Positions 55,201-61,199 of a stretch of DNA of 64,000 nucleotides are shown here, piece by piece. Origin of the DNA: Aspidiotus rigidus (lineage: Eukaryota > Arthropoda > Insecta > Hemiptera > Diaspididae). Location of the stretch: positions 15,622,001 to 15,686,000 of the forward strand of contig JAVHKY010000013.1 of the NCBI GenBank assembly GCA_035079385.1. The letters are read 5' to 3'. A program made the translations under genes and the position numbers. The first letter of the stretch is position 1. Every line of letters starts with the position of its first letter. The notes beneath the pieces are model-generated. The model searched no databases, had not been told where the DNA came from, and worked only from the letters and a program-made list of their open reading frames with translations.

Positions 55201-56013
55201 TTGAACCCCAAGATTAAAGTTGCTAAAGAGGCCATCAAATTTTGTTCAGAATTAACGCCAATACGGTATCTTGTTTTCAGATATAGACGAACGTAGAGAT
55301 TACATTCACAGAAGACAGCATGTGTCGACCATAGAAGCAGAAATTCCACTTATGCAAAATCTATTTGCCAGCAATACTATGAACAGAAACTATCCGTCGT
55401 ACTGTACTTTGAGGAATGGAACCATGCCTTTACAGAATTTCAGTCATTTAAATAAGACAAATATTGTACGTATCTGAAATACTAATTTATTTCATAAACT
55501 ATAGTATCTTTGCGGATGTAACTTCTATGTGTTGATGTATTTCATCTCCAACGGAGTTATTAGAAGTGCATATGATTTTGTAATTTTACATCCAACTTTT
55601 CCCTCGAATAAGCCTATATTATTACTTTTTTTTTTTCGAACGCTATTAAAAAAAAACACGTTCTTTACTATTGTCAAGAGTATCAGTCTACAGTTTTTGA
55701 CAACAGAACTGCCTCTTCATTTTGAAGCTCTTTATGGAGCGATGGATTGATGAAATTGCCTTCCTTGACATGTGGAATCTAATTTTAGAAAATTTATCCG
55801 CAGGTGATAGCTCCTAATGATCATCATTACGCGTTGAACTCTTGTACTTTACAAAAGAAATCGTCTTCGCTGTGCGTGCCCAGCACATCTGATGGTTACC
55901 GATATCCAACCATGTACAGGACGTCTACGCCTCTACATTGTACCATTCCCGAAGAGGAACATTCGCCATCAGCGACACCTTTAATTTCTCCAAAACAAGA
56001 GAGCGCTGTTTGA
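16339..56013 (+). CDS. side: Sidestep-family immunoglobulin receptor gene, 3' part (ten exons)
   Basis: Joined exons: 16339-16539, 25294-25445, 37209-37353, 44393-44523, 44602-44761, 50159-50452, 51611-51919, 54519-54830, 55281-55465 and 55804-56013. All junctions use AG/GT with matching phase and give 698 continuous codons plus a stop. Order: second half of Ig2, Ig3, Ig4, Ig5, fibronectin III, transmembrane helix, ~170-residue cytoplasmic tail. This is the layout of the Sidestep family, neuronal and muscle surface proteins known as partners of Beaten-path receptors in axon guidance. The sequence style (VTWW in Ig3, WKLEINYLPEVRI between Ig3 and Ig4, VYFDC, AGNYTC) fits Side rather than other Ig receptors. 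The 5' exons are missing from the window. Which Side paralogue this is cannot be decided here. Introns reach 11.8 kb and are loaded with repeats. Confidence 0.85.
16540..18940. other. first part of intron a-b, no repeats recognised
   Basis: The sequence is unique-looking and CpG-containing, especially 17700-18640. I see no gene, RNA or clear regulatory site. Confidence 0.45.
18990..20040 (+). pseudogene. Penelope-like element fragment keeping the RT palm
   Basis: The 5' part matches the 12.4-kb element (19030-19200 parallels 12690-12860). At 19891-20030 the frame reads MGSWLFPILVEIFDFKKLQH then YVHDSLIVWLG, which is RT motif B followed by motif C with the catalytic YVDD changed to YVHD. This is the segment deleted from the 12.4-kb copy. 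It stops abruptly where the 20.04-kb repeat block begins. It has multiple frameshifts and is inactive. Confidence 0.7.
20041..20712. repeat. ~45-bp dispersed units with GACGTCA-type motifs
   Basis: Alternating short units contain AAATTTCGACTTTCGACCCT, CCTATCATATAT-like strings and GACGTCA or its variants (for example near 20290-20330 and 20455-20470). It belongs to the same family as the blocks at 30.6, 36.2, 52.0 and 58.5 kb. Confidence 0.6.
20713..24062. mobile_element. second Foldback-type element, arms 20713-21560 and 23275-24062
   Basis: The arms are reverse complements: for example TTCGAGGGGGCTGGGAGGAA at 21535-21554 mirrors TTCCTCCCGGCCCCCTCGAA at ~23290-23310, and ATCATGAAATTTGGAAC at 20747 mirrors GTTCCAAATTTCATGAT at ~24023. 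Each arm is built of ~140-bp repeated blocks around GAATTCTACnnnAAATTT. The frames on both arms (YPYFRGYQPLSAPKM on one, YPYFRDYQPLGAPKM on the other) are copies of one another and carry no known domain. The 1.7-kb centre holds another repeat element. The architecture parallels the 1.7-4.9 kb element but the sequence is unrelated. Confidence 0.7.
22140..23125 (+). mobile_element. repeat element with terminal hairpin and GACA microsatellite
   Basis: It starts near ACTAGCGGTTGGCGACGCGC with a strong hairpin (GACGCGCC / GGCGCGCC, 22157-22182). It ends with a module reading AGTAGTTCTCGAGTTATAAA, then (GACA)n, then CTTTCTGCTTTATATATTAG. This end module is common in dispersed arthropod repeats in my experience. 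A frame at 22797-23054 runs into the GACA tract and has no known domain. Classification (Helitron-like or other) is uncertain. Confidence 0.45.
24063..25293. other. end of intron a-b, no repeats recognised
   Basis: CpG-containing unique-looking sequence up to the exon b acceptor. No gene seen. Confidence 0.45.
25294..25445 (+). CDS. side: side exon b: first half of Ig domain 3
   Basis: The acceptor is TCTGTTCGCAG and the donor GTAAGT at 25446. It enters in phase 1 and ends after a complete Thr codon (phase 0). It encodes FPPLKVEILEANQVF, then the first Ig Cys in YELICQAPGSRPPARV and the Trp in VTWWLDK. The frame continues past the donor only as intron read-through. Confidence 0.88.
25555..25800 (-). 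pseudogene. LINE ORF2 C-terminal fragment
   Basis: The minus strand at 25562-25771 encodes LLARHSLRYLEHVHRTLDWR followed by PEHIKYGEE. This resembles the RHxLRWxGHVxRM..RLPKxxxYGE block found after the RT of many LINEs. It may be the end of the same element family as the RT piece at 28390-28870. It is short and isolated, so it is a dead fragment. Confidence 0.6.
26094..26659. mobile_element. palindromic TA-target MITE, array copy 1
   Basis: The ends are CCGGATGGTTCAAAATGATG and its complement ending TTTTGAACCACCCGG, flanked by TA on both sides (26092-26093, 26660-26661). It is 566 bp, a foldback with no coding capacity. Confidence 0.8.
26827..27361. mobile_element. palindromic TA-target MITE, array copy 2, right end lost
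   Basis: The left end CTAGATGGTTCAAAATGATG follows TA. The right end fades after GTTTTGCGTTTTTGCACTAC without the terminal repeat. Confidence 0.7.
27589..28150. mobile_element. palindromic MITE, array copy 3
   Basis: The ends are CCGGGTGGGGCAAAAAGATG and a complement ending TGCCCCACCCAG. The right flank is TA, the left flank AA. This end variant (GGGGCAAAAAG) is that of the 8046-8598 copy, not of its array neighbours, so the array mixes two subfamilies. Confidence 0.78.
28390..28870 (-). pseudogene. LINE reverse-transcriptase fragment
   Basis: Read on the minus strand, 28700-28810 gives LQHADDEFVLNHTAKDMRQV then FAETYTMLSMDINVAKPNIL. This matches the YADD palm and following block of LINE reverse transcriptases, with Tyr of YADD changed to His. 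Further down, 28390-28600 gives broken pieces typical of the thumb (LYGSETW-like region). Several stops make it dead. Confidence 0.65.
28871..30589. other. intron b-c segment, no repeats recognised
   Basis: CpG-containing, unique-looking sequence, notably 29140-30100. No gene or RNA seen. Confidence 0.45.
30590..30990. repeat. ~45-bp dispersed units block
   Basis: It opens with TTTTCGGGAAAAATGTCCGC then CGTCCGGCCGG, continues with CTATCATATATAGCTTGGAG-type units, then TGACGTCAC motifs (near 30826 and 30861), and ends with CCCATAAAACAGGCTCCCCG. The order of parts is the same as at 51945-54420. Confidence 0.65.
31487..32638. mobile_element. Penelope-like element in inverted (head-to-head) partial duplication
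   Basis: The minus strand from 32164 down to 31639 encodes a GIY-YIG nuclease (GVYRVACGDC, VYIGMTSR, RVDEHRKAW) and continues into the 3' tail at 31487. From 32217 to 32607 the + strand repeats the last ~390 bp (end of the nuclease plus tail) almost base for base in opposite orientation. The nuclease frame is broken near 31870-31914, where two overlapping frames meet. The 12-mer TTCCGACATCAA flanks the whole unit (31475-31486 and 32639-32650) as a candidate target duplication. About 30 extra bases lie between the right arm and its flank. Such complex ends are known for Penelope elements. Confidence 0.8.
32700..32910. repeat. ~45-bp dispersed units block
   Basis: It opens with CCCCGTCCGCCATTCAGCCG, continues with CTCCTATCTTCCATAGCTCG and includes TGACGTCAC near 32862 and TGACGTCAT near 32877. 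Confidence 0.6.
32925..33150 (+). pseudogene. possible Penelope-like element N-terminal fragment
   Basis: The frame reads FTKQKSPPPRANALLDPEPF and then VQFTDVELALLRIGRKFAL. The second piece resembles the N-terminal block of Penelope proteins (SVTFTEEGKRLLAKGIKYV in the 34.7-kb copy). It is short, without RT or nuclease. The assignment is tentative. Confidence 0.35.
33190..34705 (-). pseudogene. Ty3/gypsy retrotransposon pol fragment (protease, RT, start of RNase H)
   Basis: Read on the minus strand: a retropepsin core FMIDCGADVSALPP at ~34640-34680, whose DCGA replaces the family's D(T/S)GA; then the RT N-terminus at 33922-34383 (WRICGDYRTLN, VDRYPVPNI); then at 33192-33869 MPYGLRNAGQTFQRFID, the catalytic YTDD and FLGHIVSSNGI, and the RNase H start ALYTDASDNAIGAAL. 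A one-base insertion near 33935 separates the two RT frames. No integrase, gag or LTR is present, so both ends are truncated. The RT style is that of insect Ty3/gypsy elements. Confidence 0.88.
34706..35700 (-). pseudogene. Penelope-like element N-terminal and RT motif A fragment
   Basis: The minus strand at 35218-35637 encodes the N-terminal block (VTFTEEGKRLLAKGIKYV, HDVRPEARTKIEKVLLDTK) and 34706-34867 the RT motif A region (NDKLISSDVANMFGTIPKEE). It matches the 12.4-kb element at high identity. It ends in the middle of VEEIL and runs straight into the gypsy protease in the same open frame. Confidence 0.78.
36170..36720 (+). repeat. ~45-bp dispersed units, long block with terminal hairpin
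   Basis: About eight units of the form CTCCTATCATATATAGCTCG followed by GTCGAAATTTTTCCAAGTCC, mixed with CGTGACGTCATCAACCTCG and CTCGCTCGCGCTCGCAAGT. The block ends GGGATAGCGGGTTCCCCGCT, a short hairpin shared with the block at 58.4-58.95 kb. Confidence 0.75.
37209..37353 (+). CDS. side: side exon c: second half of Ig domain 3
   Basis: The acceptor is CTCATTTCAG and the donor GTGAGT at 37354. Starting in phase 0 it reads TSTDGNTTTSVFRFVPTKQD, then TGKYLSCRAENPHTSKKVLE, ending WKLEIN in phase 1. It supplies the second Ig3 cysteine in the usual DTGxYxC context. The longest forward open frame here (37219-37401) is out of frame with the exon and is a shadow. Confidence 0.88.
37354..40344. other. 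intron c-d, no gene recognised
   Basis: 37354-38760 is CpG-containing; 39400-40344 is very AT-rich with a poly-A run at ~39839. A minus-strand frame at 38543-38764 is CpG-rich but has no recognisable domain or splice context. Confidence 0.4.
40345..40482. repeat. short palindromic element
   Basis: The outer arms are ATTAATCAATGGCTTTTTCT and AGAAAAAGCCACTGATTAAT. Inside is a second inverted pair, AACAGTCATTATCAAAG and CTTTGATAATGACTGCT. It is non-coding. Confidence 0.65.
41343..41550. mobile_element. 208-bp Tc1/mariner-like MITE
   Basis: Terminal inverted repeats begin CACTGAAAGAAATATTCTAT and end ATAGAAAATTTCTTTCAGTT, extended by TAACGGTTATAAAAAAA and its complement. TA flanks both sides (41341-41342, 41551-41552). 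No coding capacity. Confidence 0.8.
41759..42133. mobile_element. 375-bp near-complete palindrome MITE, TAA target duplication
   Basis: It begins CACTACACAACAAAAAAA and ends with the complement TTTGTTGTGTAGTG. The direct repeat TAA at 41756-41758 and 42134-42136 fits a 3-bp target duplication. The two ~175-bp arms leave only a ~20-bp loop at about 41940-41960, and the centre is CpG-rich (CGACGCGCGGCG) in an otherwise AT-rich intron. Frames at 41839-42076 are palindrome shadows. Confidence 0.82.
43012..43301. mobile_element. palindromic Penelope-tail-like element with A/T tracts
   Basis: The outer arms (43012-43057 and 43255-43300) are perfect 46-bp inverted repeats containing AACACGGCTCTTCCCGCACA. 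Long A and T runs follow, then a second pair, TTTATTATGTAAATGACGTT and its complement. The loop contains CTGAAGAAGAGTACAAG then TTTACTCGAAACGTC, the hammerhead-like motif discussed in the findings. Non-coding. Confidence 0.72.
43302..44392. other. end of intron c-d, no gene recognised
   Basis: Mixed sequence, CpG-containing from about 43620. No supported feature apart from the pyrimidine tract before the exon d acceptor. Confidence 0.4.
44393..44523 (+). CDS. side: side exon d: first half of Ig domain 4
   Basis: The acceptor follows a long pyrimidine tract (TTTTCCTTTCAG) and the donor is GTCAGT at 44524. It enters in phase 1 (YLPEVRIVLGKSLKSDSI), carries the first Ig Cys in GADVYFDCIVDA and the Trp in KVDWKLN, and ends in phase 0. 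Confidence 0.88.
44602..44761 (+). CDS. side: side exon e: second half of Ig domain 4
   Basis: It is separated from exon d by a 78-bp intron, the shortest in the gene. The acceptor is TTATTCTTAG and the donor GTAAGT at 44762. Starting in phase 0 it reads GRLLHHHIGHGIIISNRSLV, then NSAGNYTCKAYNTEGEGESN, giving the second Ig4 cysteine, and ends in phase 1. NYT is a possible N-glycosylation site. The whole exon is too short and too tightly bounded to show as a long open frame. Confidence 0.88.
45426..45616. mobile_element. 191-bp MITE with ~43-bp inverted repeats
   Basis: Left TAAGGAGCTCCAGAGCAG then TAAAATGGGCATTCATCTTG; right is the complement, ending GAGCTCCTTA. No clear target duplication. 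Non-coding. Confidence 0.65.
46745..47237. mobile_element. 493-bp hAT-like MITE
   Basis: The ends CAGGGTTGC and GCAACCCTA are inverted repeats with one mismatch. AAAGTCAG (46737-46744) and AAAGTTAG (47238-47245) form an imperfect 8-bp target duplication (7 of 8), as expected for hAT elements. The interior repeats GTTTAAAAC/GTTTTAAAC many times. No transposase. Confidence 0.75.
47500..49000. other. very AT-rich island with a decayed open stretch
   Basis: The + strand at 48490-48620 reads FTKRKWALIWFDFTPSNKK then LPVVPVLDRYKNVLPVCRI. After a frameshift it continues CKNKNRFVAFAENSIKICGN to ~48720. It looks like the remnant of a real AT-rich coding sequence, but I recognise no family. It could be an old transposon or an integrated foreign sequence. 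Confidence 0.3.
49730..49830 (-). repeat. Penelope-like tail with hairpin
   Basis: On the minus strand it reads CTTGATAAAGGCCACTAAAT then TGGCCGAAACGTCGAATAAA, followed by TTTTGTGTGGGAAAAGCCTC. The last part parallels the TGTGCGGGAAGAGCCGTG segment of the 43.0-kb element. It is a short isolated tail. Confidence 0.5.
50159..50452 (+). CDS. side: side exon f: Ig domain 5
   Basis: The acceptor is TTCTTTTGTGCAG and the donor GTAAAC at 50453; phase 1 at both ends. A whole Ig domain sits in one exon: first Cys in RVNITCEVDANPTDLV, Trp in YKWSFNNS, second Cys in DYGTLLCIASNGVG. It opens YAPTCKVNQT, a typical inter-Ig linker. Possible N-glycosylation sites are NQT, NIT and NNS. Confidence 0.9.
50453..51610. 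other. intron f-g, unique-looking
   Basis: CpG-containing sequence with no repeats of the window's families and no gene seen. Confidence 0.5.
51611..51919 (+). CDS. side: side exon g: fibronectin type III domain
   Basis: The acceptor is ATGTGTGCAG and the donor GTGAGT at 51920; phase 1 at both ends. It reads GKPERVSNCSVWNVTATSFS, then a fibronectin III pattern with YNGGMPQTFYSE and PATRYVIAVYAVNIKGRSEP. It is the membrane-proximal extracellular domain. Confidence 0.9.
51945..54420. repeat. large TGACGTCA-rich repeat block in intron g-h
   Basis: It opens with TTTTTCGGAAAAAACATCCG then CCGTCCGCCAGCCGG, then ~45-bp units (CCTCCTATCATATAATATCT). After unrelated sequence at 52140-53280 it becomes a long run of TGTGACGTCACAATTTGATG and GACGTCATAGGTCAGCCTTG alternations to 54385. 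By my count about twenty exact TGACGTCA octamers (the CRE palindrome) lie between 52100 and 54370, plus many one-base variants. It ends with CATGAAACAGGTTTCCTG. Confidence 0.75.
54519..54830 (+). CDS. side: side exon h: transmembrane helix and start of cytoplasmic tail
   Basis: The acceptor is TTCTCTTTGCAG and the donor GTAAGA at 54831; phase 1 at both ends. After a short juxtamembrane stretch (AEKPESKFHMSTT) comes a ~22-residue hydrophobic helix encoded at 54557-54622 (TVVIIVVLVLIGVACLVATG) followed by CYCNR, a basic stop-transfer edge. The rest is acidic and Ser-rich cytoplasmic sequence. The exon lies directly after the TGACGTCA-rich repeat block. Confidence 0.9.
55281..55465 (+). CDS. side: side exon i: cytoplasmic tail
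   Basis: The acceptor is CTTGTTTTCAG and the donor GTACGT at 55466. It enters in phase 1 and leaves in phase 0. It reads DIDERRDYIHRRQHVSTIEA, then YCTLRNGTMPLQNFSHLNK. No known domain is seen. Confidence 0.82.
55804..56013 (+). CDS. side: side exon j: C-terminus with stop
   Basis: The acceptor is TTATCCGCAG and the stop is TGA at 56011-56013. It starts in phase 0 with VIAPNDHHYALNSCTLQKKS and ends LISPKQESAV. The last three residues Ser-Ala-Val match a class I PDZ-binding C-terminus (S/T-x-hydrophobic). Confidence 0.85.
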   Translation: MIAPNDHHYALNSCTLQKKSSSLCVPSTSDGYRYPTMYRTSTPLHCTIPEEEHSPSATPLISPKQESAV

Positions 56014-56940
56014 CAACATTAAACTAAGTATTATTTATTATTTTTTCTTCTTCGTTTCTCTTTTTTCTTCCTTTTCCTCATTTTGTTTTGTTTCCTTTTT
56101 ACTTTTTATTAAGTTACTTGTTGCTGAGGGTATTATTACAGTAATTTGTAAACTGCCGTCAATCGTTTACCGTCTATACGTATACTTCCATCTTGGCGCA
56201 CGCAAAAACAAAAAATATATTATTATTGTGAATTTTAGTATAATTTTTTGTGAATGAAAATTTAAGCGAAAAATGCGTGATGCGTAACTATTTAACGTGA
56301 ACTCTGTGAACCACATTGCGATTGTGATACGATAATAAATTTAGCTTACAACTGTACTTAGGTACGAGGTTCCGTACATTTAATTAGAGATAATTCGAGT
56401 GAAAAAAAATGAGATCGTTGTGTATTACGTACTTTTAATAAGGCTGATAATTTTTCGAGCGGTCCGAAGATTATTTATGTAGTAATGTTCCTTTCGGTTC
56501 ACCGAGTTCAATGACTTTTTACGTAAAAATTAACTATCGAACGATTACCTATCCGAATTATCGTTCGATTTTAAAATTCGGTGCCTTATGTCTTTCTCCT
56601 TTACCGCCATCGTACGACACTCTGTACAGTCAGTCTTTAGACTTCTTGTTTTTGTTTTTGTTTTTTTTTTTACTTTAATTTAATTTAATCGAAATTAGAG
56701 CGATGTTTGAAATTAATTTCATGCAAGAAATCTCGTCGTCGACGACGATCATAAGCGAAATTTACAAATGTCATATCGAGTAAAATTTACTTTTGAACAA
56801 TTCAATGACAAATTTTATTCAATACTTTTTGGTAATATGTACCTTACAAAATTCATTTTCAATTGCATACAGGATCTGATCAAAATTTCCTAATTAAATC
56901 TTCATCACGAAAAGAAATAAAATTATATTATGTTCTTTTC
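56014..56940 (+). terminator. side: side 3' UTR with candidate poly(A) signals
   Basis: After the stop codon the sequence is AT-rich and free of the repeat families. AATAAA hexamers lie at 56334-56339 and 56916-56921; the second is followed by T-rich sequence. Either could end the transcript. The choice needs RNA evidence. Confidence 0.5.
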
Positions 56941-57439
56941 TGGACTGCATCTATCCGTCGCTTGTGTGTAAATAATAGTATTATGTTGGCAAACGATTAT
57001 ACTCGTACTCGATAACCTAATTTTTATACTTACATTTTTTGTATTGGTGTATTTCTTTTCTCCCCTCCTTTTTGTTTTTTTTTAAATACATTTTTTATGT
57101 GATTCAATGTGCTTTCGATTATTGATATGGGTGACTGTTGTGAGCTCGTCTTCATCAAAGTTCAGTCGACAATCTGAAAATATCGTAGGTAGAGGAGTAG
57201 AAGAGAGTTTATTCAGGAGTACAGGTAACCTCTTATATGTGATTTATGTTTGAGGTTTTGTAAGATTTTTTGTACGTCTCCATTCGTTCATCCCATCAGT
57301 CTCCTATCTTTGCTCATACTTTCAGTTCGTCTGCAACCTGTCGGGGAAAAATTTTTACCATCTGACAGTCGCGTTTTTGTCGCATCTGCAAACACCGCCC
57401 GTCCTCCATTGCGGGTTGCGTAAGCATATAATTTTGTTC
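56941..57439. other. gene flank, nothing recognised
   Basis: AT-rich sequence between the side 3' UTR and the LINE tail. No feature supported. Confidence 0.45.
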
Positions 57440-60400
57440 CCTTCAACACCGGAATCAATCTTTGGGGTGTAACTTCAGTGAAGGAGGAATCTCCTCTGCG
57501 AACCCCCCTCTTTTACTCGGCAACTGCCAAGCTGCAACGCCTCCCTACACACAACAACAACACCACCACATTACACAATATAGTAGATCGCTGTTGGAGT
57601 TTCTTCTTCTTCTTCTCTCTTCAGGGATGATCCTAGTCCTCTTCTTCCTGCAAATCTGGATGTTGATGGTACACAGGTGTCGAGTAGGCCATAGCGTGGT
57701 TTTGCATTTGCCTATTCCATTCCCGATCCATTTCCCTCTTCACGACGGTGGCCACAAATGCAGACACCTGGTTCCATACTTCTTCTGAACCTAGTATGGA
57801 GGGTGCCAGACTACTCGAGTCAAGCGCTTCATCTACCCCGATCTCTTGAAGAGACCGACTAAGCTTGTCCCGCTCACGCCTCCTTGCCTCACACTCAAAC
57901 AAGGAGTGTTGTGGTCCATCATCCCGCCCTTGGTTACAGCGCGAACACGTTGCCTGCTCAACTATCCTTAACTTCTCGTGAAGGTACTGTTGAAGCAGTC
58001 ATGGCCGCTTAACAACTGCGTCAGGTGAAAGTTCAGCTGACCATGGTGTCGGTCCATCCACTCGTGAAGGTCACGTATTGGCACACAGATTTGCCATGTA
58101 CTCAGCTCGCTGTGGCCAATTCTTGCTTTCCCATTTTACGAGCAAGGAGCGCCTGGCCTCCTGCTTGACCCGTAAAGCCCCTTAGTTGGTCGTCGTCGTC
58201 TTCTTTGCTTTGAACACCACCGCTCTCTCCTCAGCTCAGCGAGGAGCTCGATTGGGGGTGAACGTACTAATACACAAAGAACCTCCGTCGAGACAGTGGG
58301 GTAGGCACTAACACACCTCAGCGCAGCTCTTTGTTGGATCTTTACCATCTCTCTCTTTTGGTATGGTATCTTCATGGAGTCGGCCTACACTGACGCACCA
58401 TATAGGAGGATCGAAAATTAGGATGCTGTTGCGAGTTTTGCAATGACGAGCGGGGAACCCGTAAGACCCGTATTCCACTGCGGAAGGTCTTTCAAAAAAA
58501 AGAACATATAGAAAATTCTATCACATATAGGCTCGAGAGTCAACATTTTTCCAAGTCCCCCTCCTATTGTATAAAGCTTGAGAGTCAAAATTATTTCAAG
58601 TCCCTCTCCTGTCATATATAGTTCAAGAGTCTCCAAGTCCCCCTCCTATCATCTACAGCTTAGAGGTCGAGATTATTCTCAGTCCTCCCGTCATATTATA
58701 CAGCTCGAGAGTAAAAATTTTTCCAAGTACCCCTCCTATCATAATATACAGCTCGAGAATGGAAATTTTTCCAAGCCCCTCTCCTATCATATATAGTTTA
58801 GAGGTCGAAATTATTCTGAGTCCGCCCTTCTCTGTGACTTCATCAACTTTGTGACGTCATCAACGTCGCGACTTCATCAACCCTGAACCGCTCGCGGTTG
58901 AAAATTTTCTGAAAGTACCCCCCAACAAAAGGGATAGCGGGTTCCCCGCTAACAAGGCCGTGCTCATCATAATCCTTCTTCTTGCTTCTCTTGGTTCTCC
59001 TAGGTTCCTCATCAGGCGGCTTAGGTATCCAACTACCCGACCCGCCTTTTCCACTGCCATCAGGAAATGGTGCCTGAAACTCAGCGTCGAGTCAAACCAG
59101 ATGCCCAGGTACTTCATTCGCTTCTTGGCTGCTATTTCCACACCTTGCAGGCAAAAGGTGGGTGGACTGAACTTCCGACGGGCCGTGAACTTGATGGCCT
59201 CCGTCTTACCAGCTGCAAGTTCGAGTCCAGCCGACTCGATCCAACGCGTCACTACCTCTAGAGCCCGATTCACCCTGGTCTCCACCGCTACAATTGTTTC
59301 GGCAGTGCATACCACCAGGGTGTCATCCGCATAACAGATAAAGTTAAACCCCGGTGGCAGCTTCGCCTTAAACATCCCGTTAAATGCAAAGCACCACAAT
59401 AGCGGCCCAAGGACCGACGAATAATAGGGTGCTTTACTGTACCAGCAGACGTCTCTGCTTGGATTTCACGACAGGTAAGACAGCTGCTGATCATCCTGAG
59501 CAGGTATGCGGGCACTCCTGCGTCCACAAGAGCTTCCAATATCTTCTTCCACGGAATCGATATGAACGCATTTCTTATCTCGAGGCAGACGGCTGCGCAA
59601 AACTGACGCATAGCAATCGCTGACTCGACCATCCTCTTCAGCCGGATTCCAGCATCTGATGTACAGCGTCCAGTTTGAAAACCGTACTGACTACTAGAGA
59701 TTATATCTCTTCCCCTCAGATAGCTCTCCAGTCGATTGACTATTACTCTTTCCAGGAGTTTCCCAACATTGTCCAGCTGACAAAGCGGGCGATAAGAGGA
59801 TGGTAGACCAGGTGATTTGTCCTTCTTATCAATCAACGCTAGTCTGGCTTTCTTTCATCGCACAGGGAACAGTCCTCCAGCAATTGCTGCAGATTTGACT
59901 CATAATATCCGGCTCCATTCGGTTCATTGCTGAGAGGCCGTTTAGCTTCTTCAGCACTATCTTATAAGGCTTTCCAAACGGGTTGTCATCTGCCATCTCA
60001 CATAGCTCTCACCATGCAGCAGTCTTGCTGTCCTTGATGGCCTTCAGCGTTTTACGAGCCAGATGGTATTCAGGTGCAACCGCCCGTGCCCATTCGCGGC
60101 CTCTATTACGCTGGTATATCTGGCGCTGACGGTTGCACTCTTTTCTGAACTCGGCAATCTTGTTGGTTCACCAGTGAACGGCTCTCCTCTTCTTTGGTGG
60201 ACCTTTCCTGGGCATGCCTACATCGTATGCTTTGATGACAGTCTTTATCATCCTCTCTGCTGCTACCTTTGCACTATCTACTTGCTCTTGTCCTTGATCC
60301 CACGCGAGAGCAAGGTAGCTAGCCTTCAAAAGGTCGTTTCTTACCAGCTTTTGTGGAGCAGTGACATCAACAACCCAGCGGACGAAAAGTTGATATATCG

Positions 60401-60680
60401 ATGATCGCTCCCAAAAAGCTCCTTGTCTAGTACTGCCTAGCCTTCTATTCCTCGGGCGAAGGTGGCATTAACAATGGACCCGTATCCTCGATGCACCTGG
60501 GTAGGAGTGTTTCCTACGTTGACCGTTTCCAGTCGATTGTAGGCAATCCACTCCCCCAAGGCATACCCACGGATGTCAGTTCGGCCAGAACGTCAGATTG
60601 CCGATACCATGAGGCATATGTTAATAAGATTGCCAGATGTTGCACTTTTTGTCATTTGTCTGTCAATGAGCTTTGGCAGA
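57440..60680 (-). pseudogene. LINE (R1/Jockey group), endonuclease to 3' end, split by an insertion
   Basis: Read on the minus strand from 60600: the end of an AP-type endonuclease (GYALGEWIAYNRLETVNVGN, PTQVHRGYGSIVNATFARG), then reverse transcriptase at 59288-59836 (PSSYRPLCQLDNVGKLLERV, SQYGFQTGRCTSDA), VLGPLLW near 59400 and FICYADDTLVV at ~59310-59345. After the palm comes YLGIWFDSTLSFRHHFLMAV, then 58136-58375 (QQRAALRCVSAYPTVSTEV), then a C-terminal zinc knuckle (CSRCNQGRDDGPQHSLFEC) near 57890-57960. A frameshift near 59400 splits the RT. The palm motif itself is intact. ORF1 and the front of the endonuclease are absent. The end at ~57440-57560 has ACAACAACAACACCACCAC in the 3' UTR. 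Confidence 0.85.
58421..58953. mobile_element. ~530-bp insertion of the ~45-bp-unit family inside the LINE
   Basis: The LINE copy at 585-1475 is uninterrupted at this point (GGAGGATCGACAATGCGGTG), so the insertion limits are visible: just after GGAGGATCGAAAAT and just before AAGGCCGTGCTCATC. Inside are GAGCGGGGAACCCG near the left end, six to eight ~45-bp units, CGTGACGTCATCAA-like motifs, and AGCGGGTTCCCCGCTAA at the right end. The last is a hairpin followed by CTAA, reminiscent of Helitron or Helentron 3' ends, but the flanking bases do not fit a classical A/T Helitron site. Confidence 0.65.
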
Positions 60681-61199
60681 AGGTTGCCATGACCCAATGG
60701 AAAAACATCGGCTATATGTCGCAGCCAAATGGCTGGTAGGTATTTTCCAGGTGGGTAAATTCAAGTCCCCGCCCCCTTTCTTATACTTATACAGTCTTTC
60801 AATGGACATGTTTTTGAACCATTGGGATTCATTTTGAGGGTGATAAGGTGTAAGTAGAACACTGGATATCAATGAGATCTCAAGTGAGCTATTCTTTCTA
60901 ATACCATCAGTTGTATAGCTTTTACAATAATGCTGCATCGTGATTGGTCACTCTTTAACCTTTGTACCGCTTTAATAGAGGAAACAAAGGTCGTCTTACG
61001 CTATGATTGTAAGGCAAACAAATCCGACCATGATCAAAATTTCAAGTATATCACTTCGATTGACTTTGGTGCGCGTTTGGTCCTTCGGGTCCTAAGCAGT
61101 GTTACTTGATAGAAGCCTAGAAGTTTTACTTGCGCATTGCTACAATTGAGTTACACTGAGGAACACGGTAGGTAAGTCGACGACGGAAGAAACCAAACA
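60681..61199. other. no recognisable gene
   Basis: Mixed sequence between the LINE and a Penelope fragment. No supported feature. Confidence 0.4.

Noticed and set aside
57462..57788. 108-codon forward frame with Leu-rich stretch
   Set aside because: It is antisense to the LINE 3' end and C-terminal zinc-knuckle region.
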